Source of the DNA: Deltaproteobacteria bacterium
GTDB lineage: Bacteria > Desulfobacterota > Syntrophia > Syntrophales > JACQWR01
Length of the DNA: 34,277 nucleotides
Direction of reading: 5' to 3'
NCBI GenBank assembly: GCA_026388415.1
Contig: JAPLJV010000007.1
Coordinates: 1-34,277 of the forward strand
Part shown: one piece after another, positions 14,294 through 23,900 of the stretch
Layout of the letters: each line of letters starts with the position of its first letter
Position numbering within the stretch: the stretch's first letter is position 1
The notes under the pieces: generated by a model
Told to the model about the DNA's origin: nothing
What the model saw: only the letters and a program-made list of their open reading frames with translations
Database searches by the model: none
Made by a program: the position numbers and the translations under genes

Positions 14294-14894
14294 GGTTGCC
14301 TCCCGGAAATTTAATGGCGCCCGCCAGTTTCAGCAAATTTACCGCCTCGCACAGAGGCAGGCCAATGACATTGGTATAAGAGCCGTGTATTTCCTTGACA
14401 AAGAAAGCTCCCCGTCCCTGCAGGGCATAGCCCCCCGCTTTGTCATAGGGTTCATCGGTACCAACATACCAGTCCATTTCTTCCCGGGAAAGATCCTTGA
14501 AGATCACCTCTGAGGCCACCACGTCGCTCAAATTGATCTCCGTCGCCCGGCGTGTCACGGCAATGCCCGTATATACCCGATGCTGACGTCCGCTCAGCTT
14601 GTCGAGCATTGCTCTGGCCTCGCTCTCAGTGGCCGGCTTTCCTAAAATATCGCCATTAATAACCACGATCGTATCGGCGCCGATGATCCATGCCTCCGGA
14701 TAACGGCAGGCGACCTCCCCGGCCTTGGCCACGGCCAGGCGGCGCACGTGCCCGGCGGGTGTTTCTCCCTCCAGCGCAATTTCATCAATACCGCTCGGCA
14801 GGACCTCAAATTCCAGCCCCAACTGTTTCAGCAGTTCCCTGCGGCGGGGGGAGGCGGAGGCCAGAATGAATCTATCCAATACTTTTATCCCCAT
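14283..14894 (-). CDS. maf: Maf-like nucleoside triphosphate pyrophosphatase (YhdE type)
   Basis: From the ATG at 14894 this is 203 residues, beginning shortly before the family motif LASASPRRRELL. GADTIV is the catalytic Asp region, and there is a TGIAV segment and a C-terminal GGYALQGRGAFF...GSYTNVIGLPL stretch. Maf proteins hydrolyse dTTP, UTP or modified pyrimidine triphosphates, removing non-canonical nucleotides or restraining division. An upstream ATG at 14957 would overlap the rhomboid gene and add 21 residues not expected for the family. The next gene, yggS, overlaps its end by 11 bases. Confidence 0.93.
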   Translation of the reverse strand: MGIKVLDRFILASASPRRRELLKQLGLEFEVLPSGIDEIALEGETPAGHVRRLAVAKAGEVACRYPEAWIIGADTIVVINGDILGKPATESEARAMLDKLSGRQHRVYTGIAVTRRATEINLSDVVASEVIFKDLSREEMDWYVGTDEPYDKAGGYALQGRGAFFVKEIHGSYTNVIGLPLCEAVNLLKLAGAIKFPGGNHDC

Positions 14895-14919
14895 AATTAC
14901 TTTTCTTTCTTGCCCCCGA

Positions 14920-15756
14920 CTAAAATAAATAAACGTAGGCCGTCTGGAAAACAACATAAAGCAGCACGAGGCCGGTCAGGACAAGGCATCCCTTGGCCAG
15001 AGCCTTATGCAGGATTGTCTCCCGCCGTTCTTCCACATAACCCAGCCACCACGCAAACAGGATGCCGGAGGCAAGACCTCCCCCATGCGCCCAGTTGTTG
15101 ATGCCCGAAAATAACAGGCCATAGATGACCAACCCGACGACCCATCCCATTGCCTGCCTGTAAATGCCCTCGCCGTAAAAACCGCCGCGCGATTTTCCAT
15201 AGTAGAGGATGGCGCCGATCAAGCCGCAGATGCAGGCCGAAGCGCCGATGGTAAAGGGAACACCGGCCAGGAAAGATAAAAGAAAGCCCGTAACGCCGGT
15301 CACGGTGTAAATGATGACGAAACGGTTCAGACCGTACTCCTGGACCACAAAGGGCCCTAATTGCACGAGGGCGATCATGTTGAAAAAGATATGCATCAAG
15401 CTGCCGTGCAGAAAGGAGGCCGAAATGAGAGTCCACCAGCGCCCGAAGCCGGCAATGGGAATCGTTCCCGTTCCCCCGAGGATAAAAAGTCCTTCCTGGG
15501 AAGGGGAGAGCAGCGTAAAGGGATTGGCCGACAAGCCGATGTTGGCGGCGCTGAGGAGCAGGGACAGGATAAAGAACCCCGCATTCAGATAGATAATGAT
15601 CTTGGTGATGTCTATGGAAAGATTGTTAAGGCCGCCATAAAGGATATTGCGGGCGCCGGGCTTGGACAGACCGCAATAGGGGCAGGCCGGCTCATCGGCG
15701 CTGATGAGCTTGCGGCAGTTGGGGCAAAGCAGGGAGGTGCGTTCTCGGGAAGCCAT
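14920..15756 (-). CDS. rhomboid family intramembrane serine protease with N-terminal zinc ribbon
   Basis: A 278-residue protein. Cys11, 14, 25 and 28 form a small zinc ribbon (CPNC...CPYC). Six to seven membrane helices follow. Rhomboid signatures are the FLHGSLMHIFFNM segment, GASA with the probable catalytic Ser173, and NWAHGGG with the partner His224. The usual GxSG is GASA here, a mild deviation. Rhomboids cut transmembrane substrates inside the lipid bilayer. AAGGA five bases before the ATG at 15756 favours that start over the ATG six bases earlier. The gene starts 17 bases after the TraB-like gene on the same strand. Confidence 0.9.
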   Translation of the reverse strand: MASRERTSLLCPNCRKLISADEPACPYCGLSKPGARNILYGGLNNLSIDITKIIIYLNAGFFILSLLLSAANIGLSANPFTLLSPSQEGLFILGGTGTIPIAGFGRWWTLISASFLHGSLMHIFFNMIALVQLGPFVVQEYGLNRFVIIYTVTGVTGFLLSFLAGVPFTIGASACICGLIGAILYYGKSRGGFYGEGIYRQAMGWVVGLVIYGLLFSGINNWAHGGGLASGILFAWWLGYVEERRETILHKALAKGCLVLTGLVLLYVVFQTAYVYLF

Positions 15757-15772
15757 AATCATCCTTGCTGCG

Positions 15773-17029
15773 TTAAAAAAACCTCATAATCACGGGGATC
15801 GCGACGAAGGTGCCGATGGAAGTCGTCAGGTTGACAACTGCGACCAACAGCAGGATGCGCGTAATTTTGTTGCTGAAAAAGCCGCGGATGCTCGTGATGT
15901 CCTCGGCCAGAGCGAGAAAGTCAGCCACCTTGGGCTTCCTGATCGTGGCCTCCGTAATCCCCGCCACCCATCCGGCCGCGATCAGCGGATGGAGCGTGGT
16001 AAAGGGAGCGGCAAAGGCCGATGCCATAATCGTCAGCGGATGGGCCAGCAAAATAAGCGCGCCCAAGCCGGAGAAGGCGGCTGTCACTGCGGACCAGCCC
16101 ATGATCATATTCATGCTCGCGCGGATGCCGGACAAAAATAAACCGGCCACAAACAAACCGATAATAAAAAGGGGAACAAACCAGACGATGATCCCTCCCC
16201 AGATGCTGGCGGGCGGTATCGTCAGCAGCGGTATGATATTGATATCTTTACCGATATTCTCTATGACGCCTTTGACATGCCCGGCGCCGATGACGGCGAC
16301 GATTTTAGGCCCCGGCGCCTGACCGATGGCATAAGCCAGGTATTGGTCCCGTTCGTCAATCAGGATGGTCTTGATGGACGGCAGCTTGTCGGCCAGGGCG
16401 CGCATGGCAAGCTCCAGGGTGTCATGCTGTTTCATCTGTTCCACTTGCTCTGCCGTGATATCTTCCGTGATGAACAGGGAAAGCAGCATTTCCGGCAACA
16501 GTTTAACCTTGCTGATAAAGCCCATGCTCCTCCAAGTGCGCAGGAGGGAAATCCTGATATCCCGATCCACAGGCACGATTTCCGCATGGTATTTTTTGGC
16601 CGTGACAATGGCCCGCAACATATCCTCGCCGGGATTGACGAGGAACTTTTTGGCCATCTTTTTCTGGATGGATGCCAGCAAGAGCTGGAAGAGCAGTAAG
16701 GAGGCGCGTTTTTCGCGAATCACCCGGACGATGTCCATCTCCTGCCATTTATCTTTTTGCTGCAGGGCCTCCAATCGGGCCGGGCAGAGTTCCACGCAGA
16801 CGGTATCGGGATTCTCCCGCGCGATGATCCGCTCTACCAGGTCGGCGCTTTCTTTAGATATATGAGCCGTGCCTACCAAAATGATCTCTTTGCCGTTATG
16901 GATCAGGCGCTGTGCATGCTGCTCGTCTTTTGACCCGACGACTGAGGATAGGCCGCTGGACAAACCGCCCGAAGACGAATCCGAAGCAGATATGCCCTTG
17001 CCATCCTGTAACGTTTCGTTATGAGTCAT
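15773..17029 (-). CDS. TraB/PrgY-family membrane protein
   Basis: A 418-residue protein. The N-terminal 40 residues are Ser/Gly-rich and look disordered. The TraB domain follows with GTAHIS, an ELCPARLEAL motif, RD repeats and GAGHVKG, conserved elements shared with the putative metalloprotease-like Tiki/EreA superfamily. The C-terminal 160 residues hold about four membrane helices. In enterococci PrgY/TraB reduces export of active mating pheromone. In most bacteria and archaea, as here, the role is unknown. It is first in a minus-strand group with the rhomboid gene 16 bases downstream, so membrane proteolysis is a reasonable shared theme (inference). Confidence 0.88.
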   Translation of the reverse strand: MTHNETLQDGKGISASDSSSGGLSSGLSSVVGSKDEQHAQRLIHNGKEIILVGTAHISKESADLVERIIARENPDTVCVELCPARLEALQQKDKWQEMDIVRVIREKRASLLLFQLLLASIQKKMAKKFLVNPGEDMLRAIVTAKKYHAEIVPVDRDIRISLLRTWRSMGFISKVKLLPEMLLSLFITEDITAEQVEQMKQHDTLELAMRALADKLPSIKTILIDERDQYLAYAIGQAPGPKIVAVIGAGHVKGVIENIGKDINIIPLLTIPPASIWGGIIVWFVPLFIIGLFVAGLFLSGIRASMNMIMGWSAVTAAFSGLGALILLAHPLTIMASAFAAPFTTLHPLIAAGWVAGITEATIRKPKVADFLALAEDITSIRGFFSNKITRILLLVAVVNLTTSIGTFVAIPVIMRFF

Positions 17030-17130
17030 TATTTCCCTTTGTCGCTTTTCTCACAAGCAGCCCGGTTAGTTAACAGCATTCACGTCGCTTGTAAAGGGAA
17101 ATGCTAAATGCTAAAAGGGCAACAAACTTT

Positions 17131-17165
17131 GTCATTTCGAGGAGCAGGCGCGACGAGAAATCTTT
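17131..17165. repeat. fragment of the common GTCATTTCGAGGAG...GAGAAATCTT intergenic repeat
   Basis: GTCATTTCGAGGAGC is followed by CGACGAGAAATCTTT, the two ends of a short imperfect palindrome found between genes in many bacterial genomes. It lies in the 243-base gap between the divergent TraB-like and rlmD-type genes, directly left of the second C-rich/G-rich repeat. Confidence 0.5.
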
Positions 17166-17177
17166 ACTATTTTATGT

Positions 17178-17270
17178 GAAAATCCCCCCCATCCCCCCCT
17201 TTACCAAAGGGGGGTTAAGGGGGGATTTTCATGTTTCGTTGTGCACGCGCTGGGCATGGGAGTTAAACGG
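17178..17270. repeat. dispersed C-rich/G-rich hairpin repeat, copy 2
   Basis: A near-identical counterpart of 12679-12770, with the same hairpin (GAAAATCCCCCC...GGGGGGATTTTC) and the same right flank (ATGTTTCGTTGTG, then GGGCATGGGAGTTAAACGG). It ends two bases before the ATG of the rlmD-like gene, so the repeat forms that gene's whole proximal leader. The hairpin could influence transcription into the gene. Confidence 0.8.
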
Positions 17271-17272
17271 AA

Positions 17273-18478
17273 ATGCAGGCAGGCGAGGTTATAAATATCC
17301 GGATCGAGGATGTCGCCTTCGGCGGATCGGGGGTCGGGCGTGTGCAGGGGATGGCCGTTTTTGTTCCCTTTACCGTGACGCACGACGAAGTAACAGTGGA
17401 GATCACGTCTGTCCGGAAAAAATTCGCCTTGGCGGAAGTCAGGCGGATATTGCAACCATCGGAATATCGTGTTGCACCGGCGTGCCGGTATTTCGGCCGG
17501 TGCGGCGGTTGCCAGTTCCAGCATATCGCCTGTGAGCAGCAGTTGGCCATCAAGGAAAAACAGGTGCGGGACATATTTGCCAGATTGGGCAAATTCCCGT
17601 CGCCACCAGTTTTGGGGATCATCCCTTCTCCGGGCCGGCTCCATTACCGGGGCAAGGCGGATTACCATGTCCGGACGGGCAAGGACGGCCGGCTTTTGAG
17701 TCTCGGCTTCATGCAGGGCGCGTCAGACTCGGTGCTGGATATAGAAAGGTGCGAGATCGTGGCGGAAAGCATCAATCAGTCCTGCCAGACCTTCCGTGCC
17801 GCCCTGCTTGCGGAAGGCGGGAAATACCGGCGCGACCGACAGACTATCTGGTCTTCCGGTGAGGAAGGAAAAATCATTGCCGTCCCGGATGATGATGCCA
17901 TGCCGCCGCTTATTACCAGGATTGTCCGGGGCAAGCGCCTCGTCGTTCCTTACGGCGGTTTTTTCCAGATCAATACCAGCCTTTTGGACGTATTGGTGGA
18001 ACAGGTATTGAAACTGGCCGACTTGACGGGCAGGGAGACGGTTCTGGACGCGTATTGCGGGGTAGGGCTCTTTTCTCTTTTCCTGGCCCCCTCGGCCAAA
18101 AACATCACGGGCATCGAAATCGTCGGCCCGGCGATCCAATGTGCCCGCGAAAATCTTCAGGAAGCGGGTTGCGGCAATGCCTTGTTTTTACGGGGTGATG
18201 TGGGCGAGGTAATGAAGCAGAAGTTCACTAAACGAGGTCGGCAAGCCGATGTCGTCATCCTGGATCCGCCCCGGAGCGGCTGCGACCGTCAAGTCCTGGA
18301 CGCCGTCCGGAAAACGGCGGCAAAAAAAGTTATCTACATCTCCTGCAACCCCACGACTCAAGCCAGAGATCTGCGTTATCTCGTGGAAGCCGGGTTCTCT
18401 CTGGAATGCCTGCAACCGCTGGATATGTTCCCGCAAACCGGCCATATCGAAGTCATCGGACTGCTCACGGCCCGATGA
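17273..18478 (+). CDS. 23S rRNA (uracil-5-)-methyltransferase, RlmD/RumA family
   Basis: A 401-residue protein. The N-terminal TRAM domain (about 1-60) binds RNA. A 4Fe-4S site is formed by Cys71, Cys77 and Cys80 (CRYFGRCGGC) with a later Cys in DIERCEIV. The C-terminal SAM-dependent methyltransferase has DAYCGVGLFSL, ILDPPRSGCD, and the catalytic cysteine in ISCNPTT. The family adds a 5-methyl group to one or two uridines of 23S rRNA; which position (747, 1939 or both) cannot be told from the sequence. The ATG at 17273 has only a weak GGA just upstream, and its leader is made of the repeat at 17178-17270. Confidence 0.92.
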   Translation: MQAGEVINIRIEDVAFGGSGVGRVQGMAVFVPFTVTHDEVTVEITSVRKKFALAEVRRILQPSEYRVAPACRYFGRCGGCQFQHIACEQQLAIKEKQVRDIFARLGKFPSPPVLGIIPSPGRLHYRGKADYHVRTGKDGRLLSLGFMQGASDSVLDIERCEIVAESINQSCQTFRAALLAEGGKYRRDRQTIWSSGEEGKIIAVPDDDAMPPLITRIVRGKRLVVPYGGFFQINTSLLDVLVEQVLKLADLTGRETVLDAYCGVGLFSLFLAPSAKNITGIEIVGPAIQCARENLQEAGCGNALFLRGDVGEVMKQKFTKRGRQADVVILDPPRSGCDRQVLDAVRKTAAKKVIYISCNPTTQARDLRYLVEAGFSLECLQPLDMFPQTGHIEVIGLLTAR

Positions 18479-18509
18479 AATTTTCATAATGGCGCCGCGT
18501 CACAAAGGA

Positions 18510-18625
18510 TAATGAAAATCTCCCCTAACCCCTCTTTGCCAAAGAGGGGAAGCATAAAGTTCCACTTTATAAAAGGGGGAAACAATAAACTCCCCCTTTA
18601 GCAAAGGGGGATTGAGGGGGATTTG
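18510..18625. repeat. dispersed C-rich/G-rich repeat, copy 3 (composite), at the trmFO 3' end
   Basis: The left part (GAAAATCTCCCC, then CCTCTTTGCCAAAGAGG) and right part (CTCCCCCTTTAGCAAAGG, then GATTGAGGGGGATTT) are two hairpins of the type seen at 12679 and 17178, joined by an A/T-richer middle. The right part is translated on the minus strand as the last eight residues of TrmFO (KSPSIPLC) and its stop. It lies between converging genes. Confidence 0.7.
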
Positions 18626-19929
18626 ATGTCTTCCCCGATCAGCCATTGTTCCAGGTCTGTCAGGGCACGAGTGGAGTAACTGCTGCCCCGTAATTTTTTG
18701 GGGGTCTTGGCGGGTAGCGGCGGAAAGATGCCGAAGTTGACGTTCATGGGTTGGAAGGTCTTTTTGTCGGCCCGGGTGATGTAGTTTACGAGCGCGCCGA
18801 TGGCCGTGGTCTCCGGTGGTGGTGGTAGAATCCTTCCCGACAAGTGGGCGTGGGCGCTCAGGCCGGCCAAGAGGCCCATCGCCGACGATTCAACGTAGCC
18901 TTCCACGCCCGTTATCTGTCCGGCGAAGAAAATCCCGGAGTTGCCATGCAGTTGCAGCGTCTTTGCCAAGAGCGCAGGCGAATTGATGAACGTGTTGCGG
19001 TGGATGCTGCCGTAGCGGACAAATTCCGCCTCGGCCAGCCCCGGAATCGTCCGGAAGATCCGCCGCTGCTCGGGCCAGGTCAATTTCGTCTGGAATCCCA
19101 CCATGTTATACAGCGTAGCCGCCAAGTTTTCCCGGCGGAGCTGGACCACGGCATAGGGCTGTCGGCCAGTATGGGGATTGATCAGTCCAACGGGCTTCAT
19201 GGGCCCGAAGGTTAGCGTTGAAAGTCCTCTTTTCGCCATTACTTCAATGGGCATGCAACCCTCAAAAAACTTCAGTTCCTCACAGGTCTGGAGCGGCACC
19301 TCGTCGCCCTCGCTCAGCATTTGCCAGAAATGTTCATATTCATCTTTTTCCATTGGGCAATTCAGGTAATCTCCTTCACCAGCCTCGTAGCGGGAAGCGC
19401 GGAACACCTTGTCATAATTGATGGATTCGCCGTCAATGATGGGTGAAATGGCGTCATAGAAATAGAGATCTGCGCTTCCCGTCCACTCGGCAAGATGTCG
19501 GGCCAGATCCGGTGAGGTGAGGGGACCCGTGGCGATAATGACGGGTCGTTCGGGGGGCAGTTCCCGTACCTCGCCACGGATAATCTCCAATGCCCCGTGG
19601 CTCAGGAGCTTTTCTTCGATATAGCGGGAAAATTCTAACCGGTCCACGGCGAGCGCGCTGCCGGCGGGTACGGCGGTGGCGTCTGCCGCGGCGATGATCA
19701 GCGATCCCAGGCGCCGCATCTCTTCCTTGAGGAGCCCGACAGCATTATCCAGGCTGTTGGAACGTAGCGAATTACTGCATACCAGCTCGGCCAGGTGCGG
19801 CGATTTATGGGCCGGAGAGAAAGACCGGGGCTTCATCTCGTAAAGGACGACGCGTTGCCCCCTCTGCAGCAGCTGCCAGGCCGCTTCACACCCGGCCAGG
19901 CCGCCGCCGATAATGATCGTAGCAGTAAT
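18598..19929 (-). CDS. trmFO: tRNA (uracil-54-C5)-methyltransferase, folate- and FAD-dependent
   Basis: TrmFO makes the T54 of tRNA using methylenetetrahydrofolate and FADH2. The frame includes the N-terminal dinucleotide fold [15 protein letters not shown] (Gly8-Gly13) followed by [19 protein letters not shown] with a likely catalytic Cys51, [11 protein letters not shown], and a C-terminal [16 protein letters not shown]. Full length is 443 residues, as in the family. The frame contains no ATG, GTG or TTG ahead of the FAD motif. The first ATG, at 19836, would delete it. The start must be ATT at 19929 or ATC at 19932, directly behind the topB stop (19936-19934), presumably by reinitiation. The last residues come from a dispersed repeat. 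Confidence 0.92.
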   Translation of the reverse strand: MTATIIIGGGLAGCEAAWQLLQRGQRVVLYEMKPRSFSPAHKSPHLAELVCSNSLRSNSLDNAVGLLKEEMRRLGSLIIAAADATAVPAGSALAVDRLEFSRYIEEKLLSHGALEIIRGEVRELPPERPVIIATGPLTSPDLARHLAEWTGSADLYFYDAISPIIDGESINYDKVFRASRYEAGEGDYLNCPMEKDEYEHFWQMLSEGDEVPLQTCEELKFFEGCMPIEVMAKRGLSTLTFGPMKPVGLINPHTGRQPYAVVQLRRENLAATLYNMVGFQTKLTWPEQRRIFRTIPGLAEAEFVRYGSIHRNTFINSPALLAKTLQLHGNSGIFFAGQITGVEGYVESSAMGLLAGLSAHAHLSGRILPPPPETTAIGALVNYITRADKKTFQPMNVNFGIFPPLPAKTPKKLRGSSYSTRALTDLEQWLIGEDIKSPSIPLC

Positions 19930-19933
19930 GATT

Positions 19934-22585
19934 TTATGCCCCGGCTTTGATCTTCATGATATTCTTGCATTCGGGATAGCCGGAGCAGCCCAGGAAAGGG
20001 CCGAATCGCCCGCGTTTAGTCGCCATGGGGCGGCCGCATTTGTCGCAGATGGTATCCGTCAGCTCCGGGGGTTGAGGCTGGGCGGATCCGGCCGCTCCCT
20101 TGCCTGTCTTGACAATGTTCTTACATTCCGGGTAGCCCGAGCAGCCGAGGAAGGTCCCGAAACGGCCCCTCTTGACGGCCATCGGTTTCCCGCATTTCTC
20201 GCAGACGACGTCGCTCTGGGTTCCCCCTGCCGGGGCGGCGACCGGTTCCCCATCCGGGCCGACGTTGATCGTATGCTTGCATTCCGGGTAACCGGTGCAG
20301 CCGAGGAACGGACCGAAGCGGCCCTGGCGGGCGGACATTGGCTTGCCACAGAGGGGGCAGGGGATATTCGGACCATTTTCCCCGCCGTTTGCCGTGCGAT
20401 CTTCAAAGACAAATTCTACCTTCCATTCGTCATTGAGGCGGAGTCCGGCGGAGAAGTGCTTGCGAGTCTTGAACGAGAAGAAGCCATCCAGCGGCCCGAT
20501 CTCCTGCTTATCCATCAGTTCAATGGCCTCATCTTTGGTGATCAGGCGCTGGCTCATGGTCTTGTAGAGCTTGAAATCGCAGCCGGTGCATTCATAGGCC
20601 TTGAGTTTCTCCCGTAATGTAACGCCACACTTCGGGCACTTTCCAAAAGGTTCACTGTTCTCGAATCCGGTATCCATATCAAATCCCCTCGCTTTTTCCA
20701 CGATCTGGGCGGTAAACCGCATAATGTCCCGCATGAAGTCAGGACGGGAAAGCTTGCTTTTCTCCATCATCAGCAGCTTGTTTTCCCACTCGCCGGTCAG
20801 GGTGGGAGAGACGAGTTCCTGTACCGGAATGGCCAGCAGCAGGCGGATCAGGTTCATCGCCTTTGATGTGGGCACAAGATCCCTGCGGTCGCGTGTCACA
20901 TAGTGAGCGCTGATCAGCTTCTCAATCGTTTCAGCCCGCGTGGCCGGCGTGCCCAGGCCCCGCTCCTTCATGGCTTCGGCCAATGTCTCGTCGTCCAGCA
21001 GCTTTCCTGCCGTCTCCATGGCAGCCAGCAGCGTGGCGTCGTTGTAGCGCGGCGGCGGATTGGTACGGCATTCGTCCAGCTCCACCTTGCGTGTCAATAT
21101 GCCTTCACTGTCTACGAGGGCGGGCAGGTGGCTGGCGATACCGACATCGGTCTCCGGTTCCTCCTCCTTTCCGAACGCCTCGCGCCAGCCGGCCTTCGCC
21201 AGCACCCTCGCGGTGGTGCGGAAGGTATCTTTGCCGACGCGGGTGGTTCTTTCCACGATTTTCCATACGGCCGAGTCCATGAAGGCGGCCAGAAATCGGC
21301 GCACGACCAGGTCGTAAACCTTCTGTTCCACGGCGGTGAGCCCTTTGGGCGTTTCGCCGGTGGGGATGATCGCAAAGTGGTCAGAGATCCGGGTGTTGTC
21401 GAATATCCGTTTCGCCATCTGCGCCCGGGAAGGATCGCCGATGCGCTGGGCGAGCGGGGCGTACAGTCCGTCCAGAGAACCCAGTGTCCGGCTCACTTCG
21501 GCGGGGTAATCTTCTGGCAGGCATTTGCTGTCGGTGCGCGGATAGGTGAGCACCTTGTGCTTCTCGTAGAGGGACTGGGCCGCGGAAAGGGTGGAGCGCG
21601 CAGAAAGTCCGAAGCGCCGGTTCGATTCGCGCTGCAGGGTGGTGAGGTCAAAGAGGGTAGGGGGGGCTTCCCGGGTTTCCTTTGCCTTATCGGTCGCCAC
21701 CGCCGACTTACCCGCACAACGCGCCACAATCTCGTCCGCCGTAGTTTTGGACCAGATTCTGTCGGCCCGGTCGTCTGGATCGTTGGGCTTCTTCTTGAAG
21801 TGTTCCCGAATCCAGATCCCTTCGTAGGTGTCTCCCGATACCTCAAATATACCCCTGACAATCCAGTAATCACGGGATACGAAGGCCTGGATCGCTTTTT
21901 CCCGCTCCACCAGCAGGGCCAGGGTAGGAGTCTGGACACGGCCCAGATTTGCGGTTTCCTTGACGTTTCTTCCGAACAGGCGGATGGTGAAGGCGCGCGT
22001 GGCGTTGATGCCGACCAGCCAGTCCGCTTCCGAGCGGCACACGGCAGCGTCGGCGAGTCCGGCCTTCCTGTCACCCGGCAGCAGATGCGAGAAACCTTCC
22101 CGGATCGAGGCGGGCGTCATGGATTGCAGCCACAGGCGCTCGGTGTTTTTGTTGATCCCCAGGTACTTCATGATGTAGGTGAAGATGAGTTCGCCTTCGC
22201 GCCCCGCGTCGCAGGCATTCACGATCCCGACGATCTCCTTGCGCTTTGCCTCCCGCTTGATGATGTCGAGCAATTCGGAGCCACCCTCGGGGGGCGTTTC
22301 TGCCTGGTCTTTCTTCTTGCTGAAGCGGCCCTTGGGACCGTCGCTTCTGGACGGCTTTAACTGAAAGGTTTCAGGCAGGATGGGGAGGGTTTCGAGCCTC
22401 CAGAACCCGTACTTTTTCTTGTCCAGATCCTCGGGCATGCAAAGTTCCACGAGGTGGCCCGCGGCGGAGCAGACGATCATGTCATCCCGGTCAAAGACCT
22501 TGCCGCGCGCCTTGAAGCCTCCCAGGGCTTTGGCTATGTCGCGGGCGACGGATGGTTTTTCGGTTATGACAAGCTTCTTGGCCAT
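19934..22585 (-). CDS. topB: type IA DNA topoisomerase, TopB-like core with four C-terminal zinc ribbons
   Basis: From ATG 22585 this is 883 residues. The TOPRIM domain has [16 protein letters not shown] and DAGREGE (the latter as in Bacillus TopB). The core has [14 protein letters not shown] and the catalytic tyrosine Tyr348 in LTYPRTDS. The first 590 residues resemble topoisomerase III more than TopA. The tail has one divergent C4 ribbon (CPKCG) and three near-identical ones (CxxCG(K/R)PM...GC(S/T)GYPEC), a TopA-like feature. It relaxes or decatenates DNA by passing single strands. A GTG at 22600 overlaps the dprA stop (GTGA), but AAGGAG abuts it. The ATG at 22585 matches homologous N-termini but is 14 bases from that site. 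The start is therefore uncertain. Confidence 0.9.
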   Translation of the reverse strand: MAKKLVITEKPSVARDIAKALGGFKARGKVFDRDDMIVCSAAGHLVELCMPEDLDKKKYGFWRLETLPILPETFQLKPSRSDGPKGRFSKKKDQAETPPEGGSELLDIIKREAKRKEIVGIVNACDAGREGELIFTYIMKYLGINKNTERLWLQSMTPASIREGFSHLLPGDRKAGLADAAVCRSEADWLVGINATRAFTIRLFGRNVKETANLGRVQTPTLALLVEREKAIQAFVSRDYWIVRGIFEVSGDTYEGIWIREHFKKKPNDPDDRADRIWSKTTADEIVARCAGKSAVATDKAKETREAPPTLFDLTTLQRESNRRFGLSARSTLSAAQSLYEKHKVLTYPRTDSKCLPEDYPAEVSRTLGSLDGLYAPLAQRIGDPSRAQMAKRIFDNTRISDHFAIIPTGETPKGLTAVEQKVYDLVVRRFLAAFMDSAVWKIVERTTRVGKDTFRTTARVLAKAGWREAFGKEEEPETDVGIASHLPALVDSEGILTRKVELDECRTNPPPRYNDATLLAAMETAGKLLDDETLAEAMKERGLGTPATRAETIEKLISAHYVTRDRRDLVPTSKAMNLIRLLLAIPVQELVSPTLTGEWENKLLMMEKSKLSRPDFMRDIMRFTAQIVEKARGFDMDTGFENSEPFGKCPKCGVTLREKLKAYECTGCDFKLYKTMSQRLITKDEAIELMDKQEIGPLDGFFSFKTRKHFSAGLRLNDEWKVEFVFEDRTANGGENGPNIPCPLCGKPMSARQGRFGPFLGCTGYPECKHTINVGPDGEPVAAPAGGTQSDVVCEKCGKPMAVKRGRFGTFLGCSGYPECKNIVKTGKGAAGSAQPQPPELTDTICDKCGRPMATKRGRFGPFLGCSGYPECKNIMKIKAGA

Positions 22586-22596
22586 TGGCAGTTTTC

Positions 22597-23751
22597 TCAC
22601 TCCTTGCGGACAAATTGTTTTCCCGGCAACTGACGGATGAACCCCTTCAGCTCCAGTAATAACAGGGTATTTAAGATTTCGCCGGCTTTTCCCCCGGTCA
22701 GGGCGATGAGCTGGTCAACATTAACGGGGTCAGCCGATACGTGTTTAAGCAGTTTGCCTTCCTCATTCGTCAGTGCTTCCTGACGGGATGCTGATGGCTT
22801 TTCTGCGACAGGGTCATCAGCACTGACCTTGGGTTTATCAACTTTTGCGGGGGAAGGGGGCGCTAATTTGCTCCTGATCTGGGGCAGGATTTCTTCCAGA
22901 ATGTCGTCGGCGCCCTCGATCAATTTGGCGCCTTCTTTGATCAATTTATTCGTACCTTTTGACCCGTCGGCATCTATGCTGCCTGGTATGGCAAACACTT
23001 CCCGCCCCTGTTCGAGGGCCAGCCGGGCGGTTATCAGGGAACCGCTTCTATAACTGGCCTCTACCACTACTACCCCGAGCGATAGCCCGCTGATGATCCT
23101 GTTGCGGGCGGGGAAATTAGTTCCCTGGGGCGGCGTGCCGAAGGGAAATTCCGTAATGATGGCGCCCTGCTGGGGGATTATTTCAAAAAGCGCCTTGTTT
23201 TCGGGAGGGTAGACGATATCCAGGCCGCAGCCCAAAACGGCGATCGTTCGCCCTTTAGCCGCCAGGCTGCCCTGATGAGCGGCCGTGTCAATACCCCGGG
23301 CCAGACCGCTGACAATGGTAATACCCTTCATGACCAGCTCCCGGCAGAGCCGTTCCGTGGAGAATCTGCCGTAGGTGCTGGCCATCCGGGAACCGACGAC
23401 GGCAATGCAGATATCGTCTTCCCGGAGGGTTCCCTTGACGTAGAGAAATGGCGGAAAATCATAAATATTAAGAAGGTTATGAGGATAAAGACTATCCCGG
23501 CAGGTAATGATTGCAACGTACCGCTCCCGGGCTAAGGCCAGCTCCCGTTCCACCTCGGCCCATTTATGAAAGGCCTTGATCTGGGTTGCCACCTTCGGGC
23601 CGATGCCCGGAGTCGCCTGAAGCCTTGCGGTCGGGGCCTGGAAGACTTCTTCCGGGGAACCGCAGGCGTCCAGCAGGGCGATGAAACCCACGTTGCCGAG
23701 GCCTGGAACCCATTTCAGGGCCAGCCAGTATTTCAATTCATCATCGGTCAT
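22597..23751 (-). CDS. dprA: DNA processing protein DprA
   Basis: A 384-residue protein. The N-terminal helix-hairpin-helix/SAM-like part includes LKWVPGLGNVGF and TPGIGPKVA. The central Rossmann-fold DprA domain has AVVGSRMASTYG, SGLARGIDTAAHQG, AVLGCGLDIVYPPEN, FPARNRIISGLS and GSLITARLALEQGREVFA. A Pro/Lys-rich linker (about 290-325) leads to a C-terminal winged helix. DprA loads RecA on incoming single-stranded DNA during natural transformation; in bacteria not known to be competent its role is unclear. It overlaps the topoisomerase gene by a few bases, a common dprA-topA style pairing. Upstream sequence shows only a weak GAG as ribosome-binding site. Confidence 0.95.
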   Translation of the reverse strand: MTDDELKYWLALKWVPGLGNVGFIALLDACGSPEEVFQAPTARLQATPGIGPKVATQIKAFHKWAEVERELALARERYVAIITCRDSLYPHNLLNIYDFPPFLYVKGTLREDDICIAVVGSRMASTYGRFSTERLCRELVMKGITIVSGLARGIDTAAHQGSLAAKGRTIAVLGCGLDIVYPPENKALFEIIPQQGAIITEFPFGTPPQGTNFPARNRIISGLSLGVVVVEASYRSGSLITARLALEQGREVFAIPGSIDADGSKGTNKLIKEGAKLIEGADDILEEILPQIRSKLAPPSPAKVDKPKVSADDPVAEKPSASRQEALTNEEGKLLKHVSADPVNVDQLIALTGGKAGEILNTLLLLELKGFIRQLPGKQFVRKE

Positions 23752-23900
23752 TTAAGAGCTCGCTGCTTGCCTGCCGGTTAAAGAGTGCGCAAAATATAAC
23801 TTATAGTTGGAGGGTGTCAAGTTATTTCACCTTAAAAGGCGTTGCGTTATTTTTCTCTTTGCGTTAGTTAGCTGCATAATTTTCCAAAAAGAGGATGTAC

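Noticed and set aside
20903-22360. 485-codon open frame on the plus strand opposite the topoisomerase gene
   Set aside because: It is the antisense shadow of a GC-rich gene. It has low-complexity Gly/Arg-rich content and no motif, while the minus strand has a complete catalytic topoisomerase.
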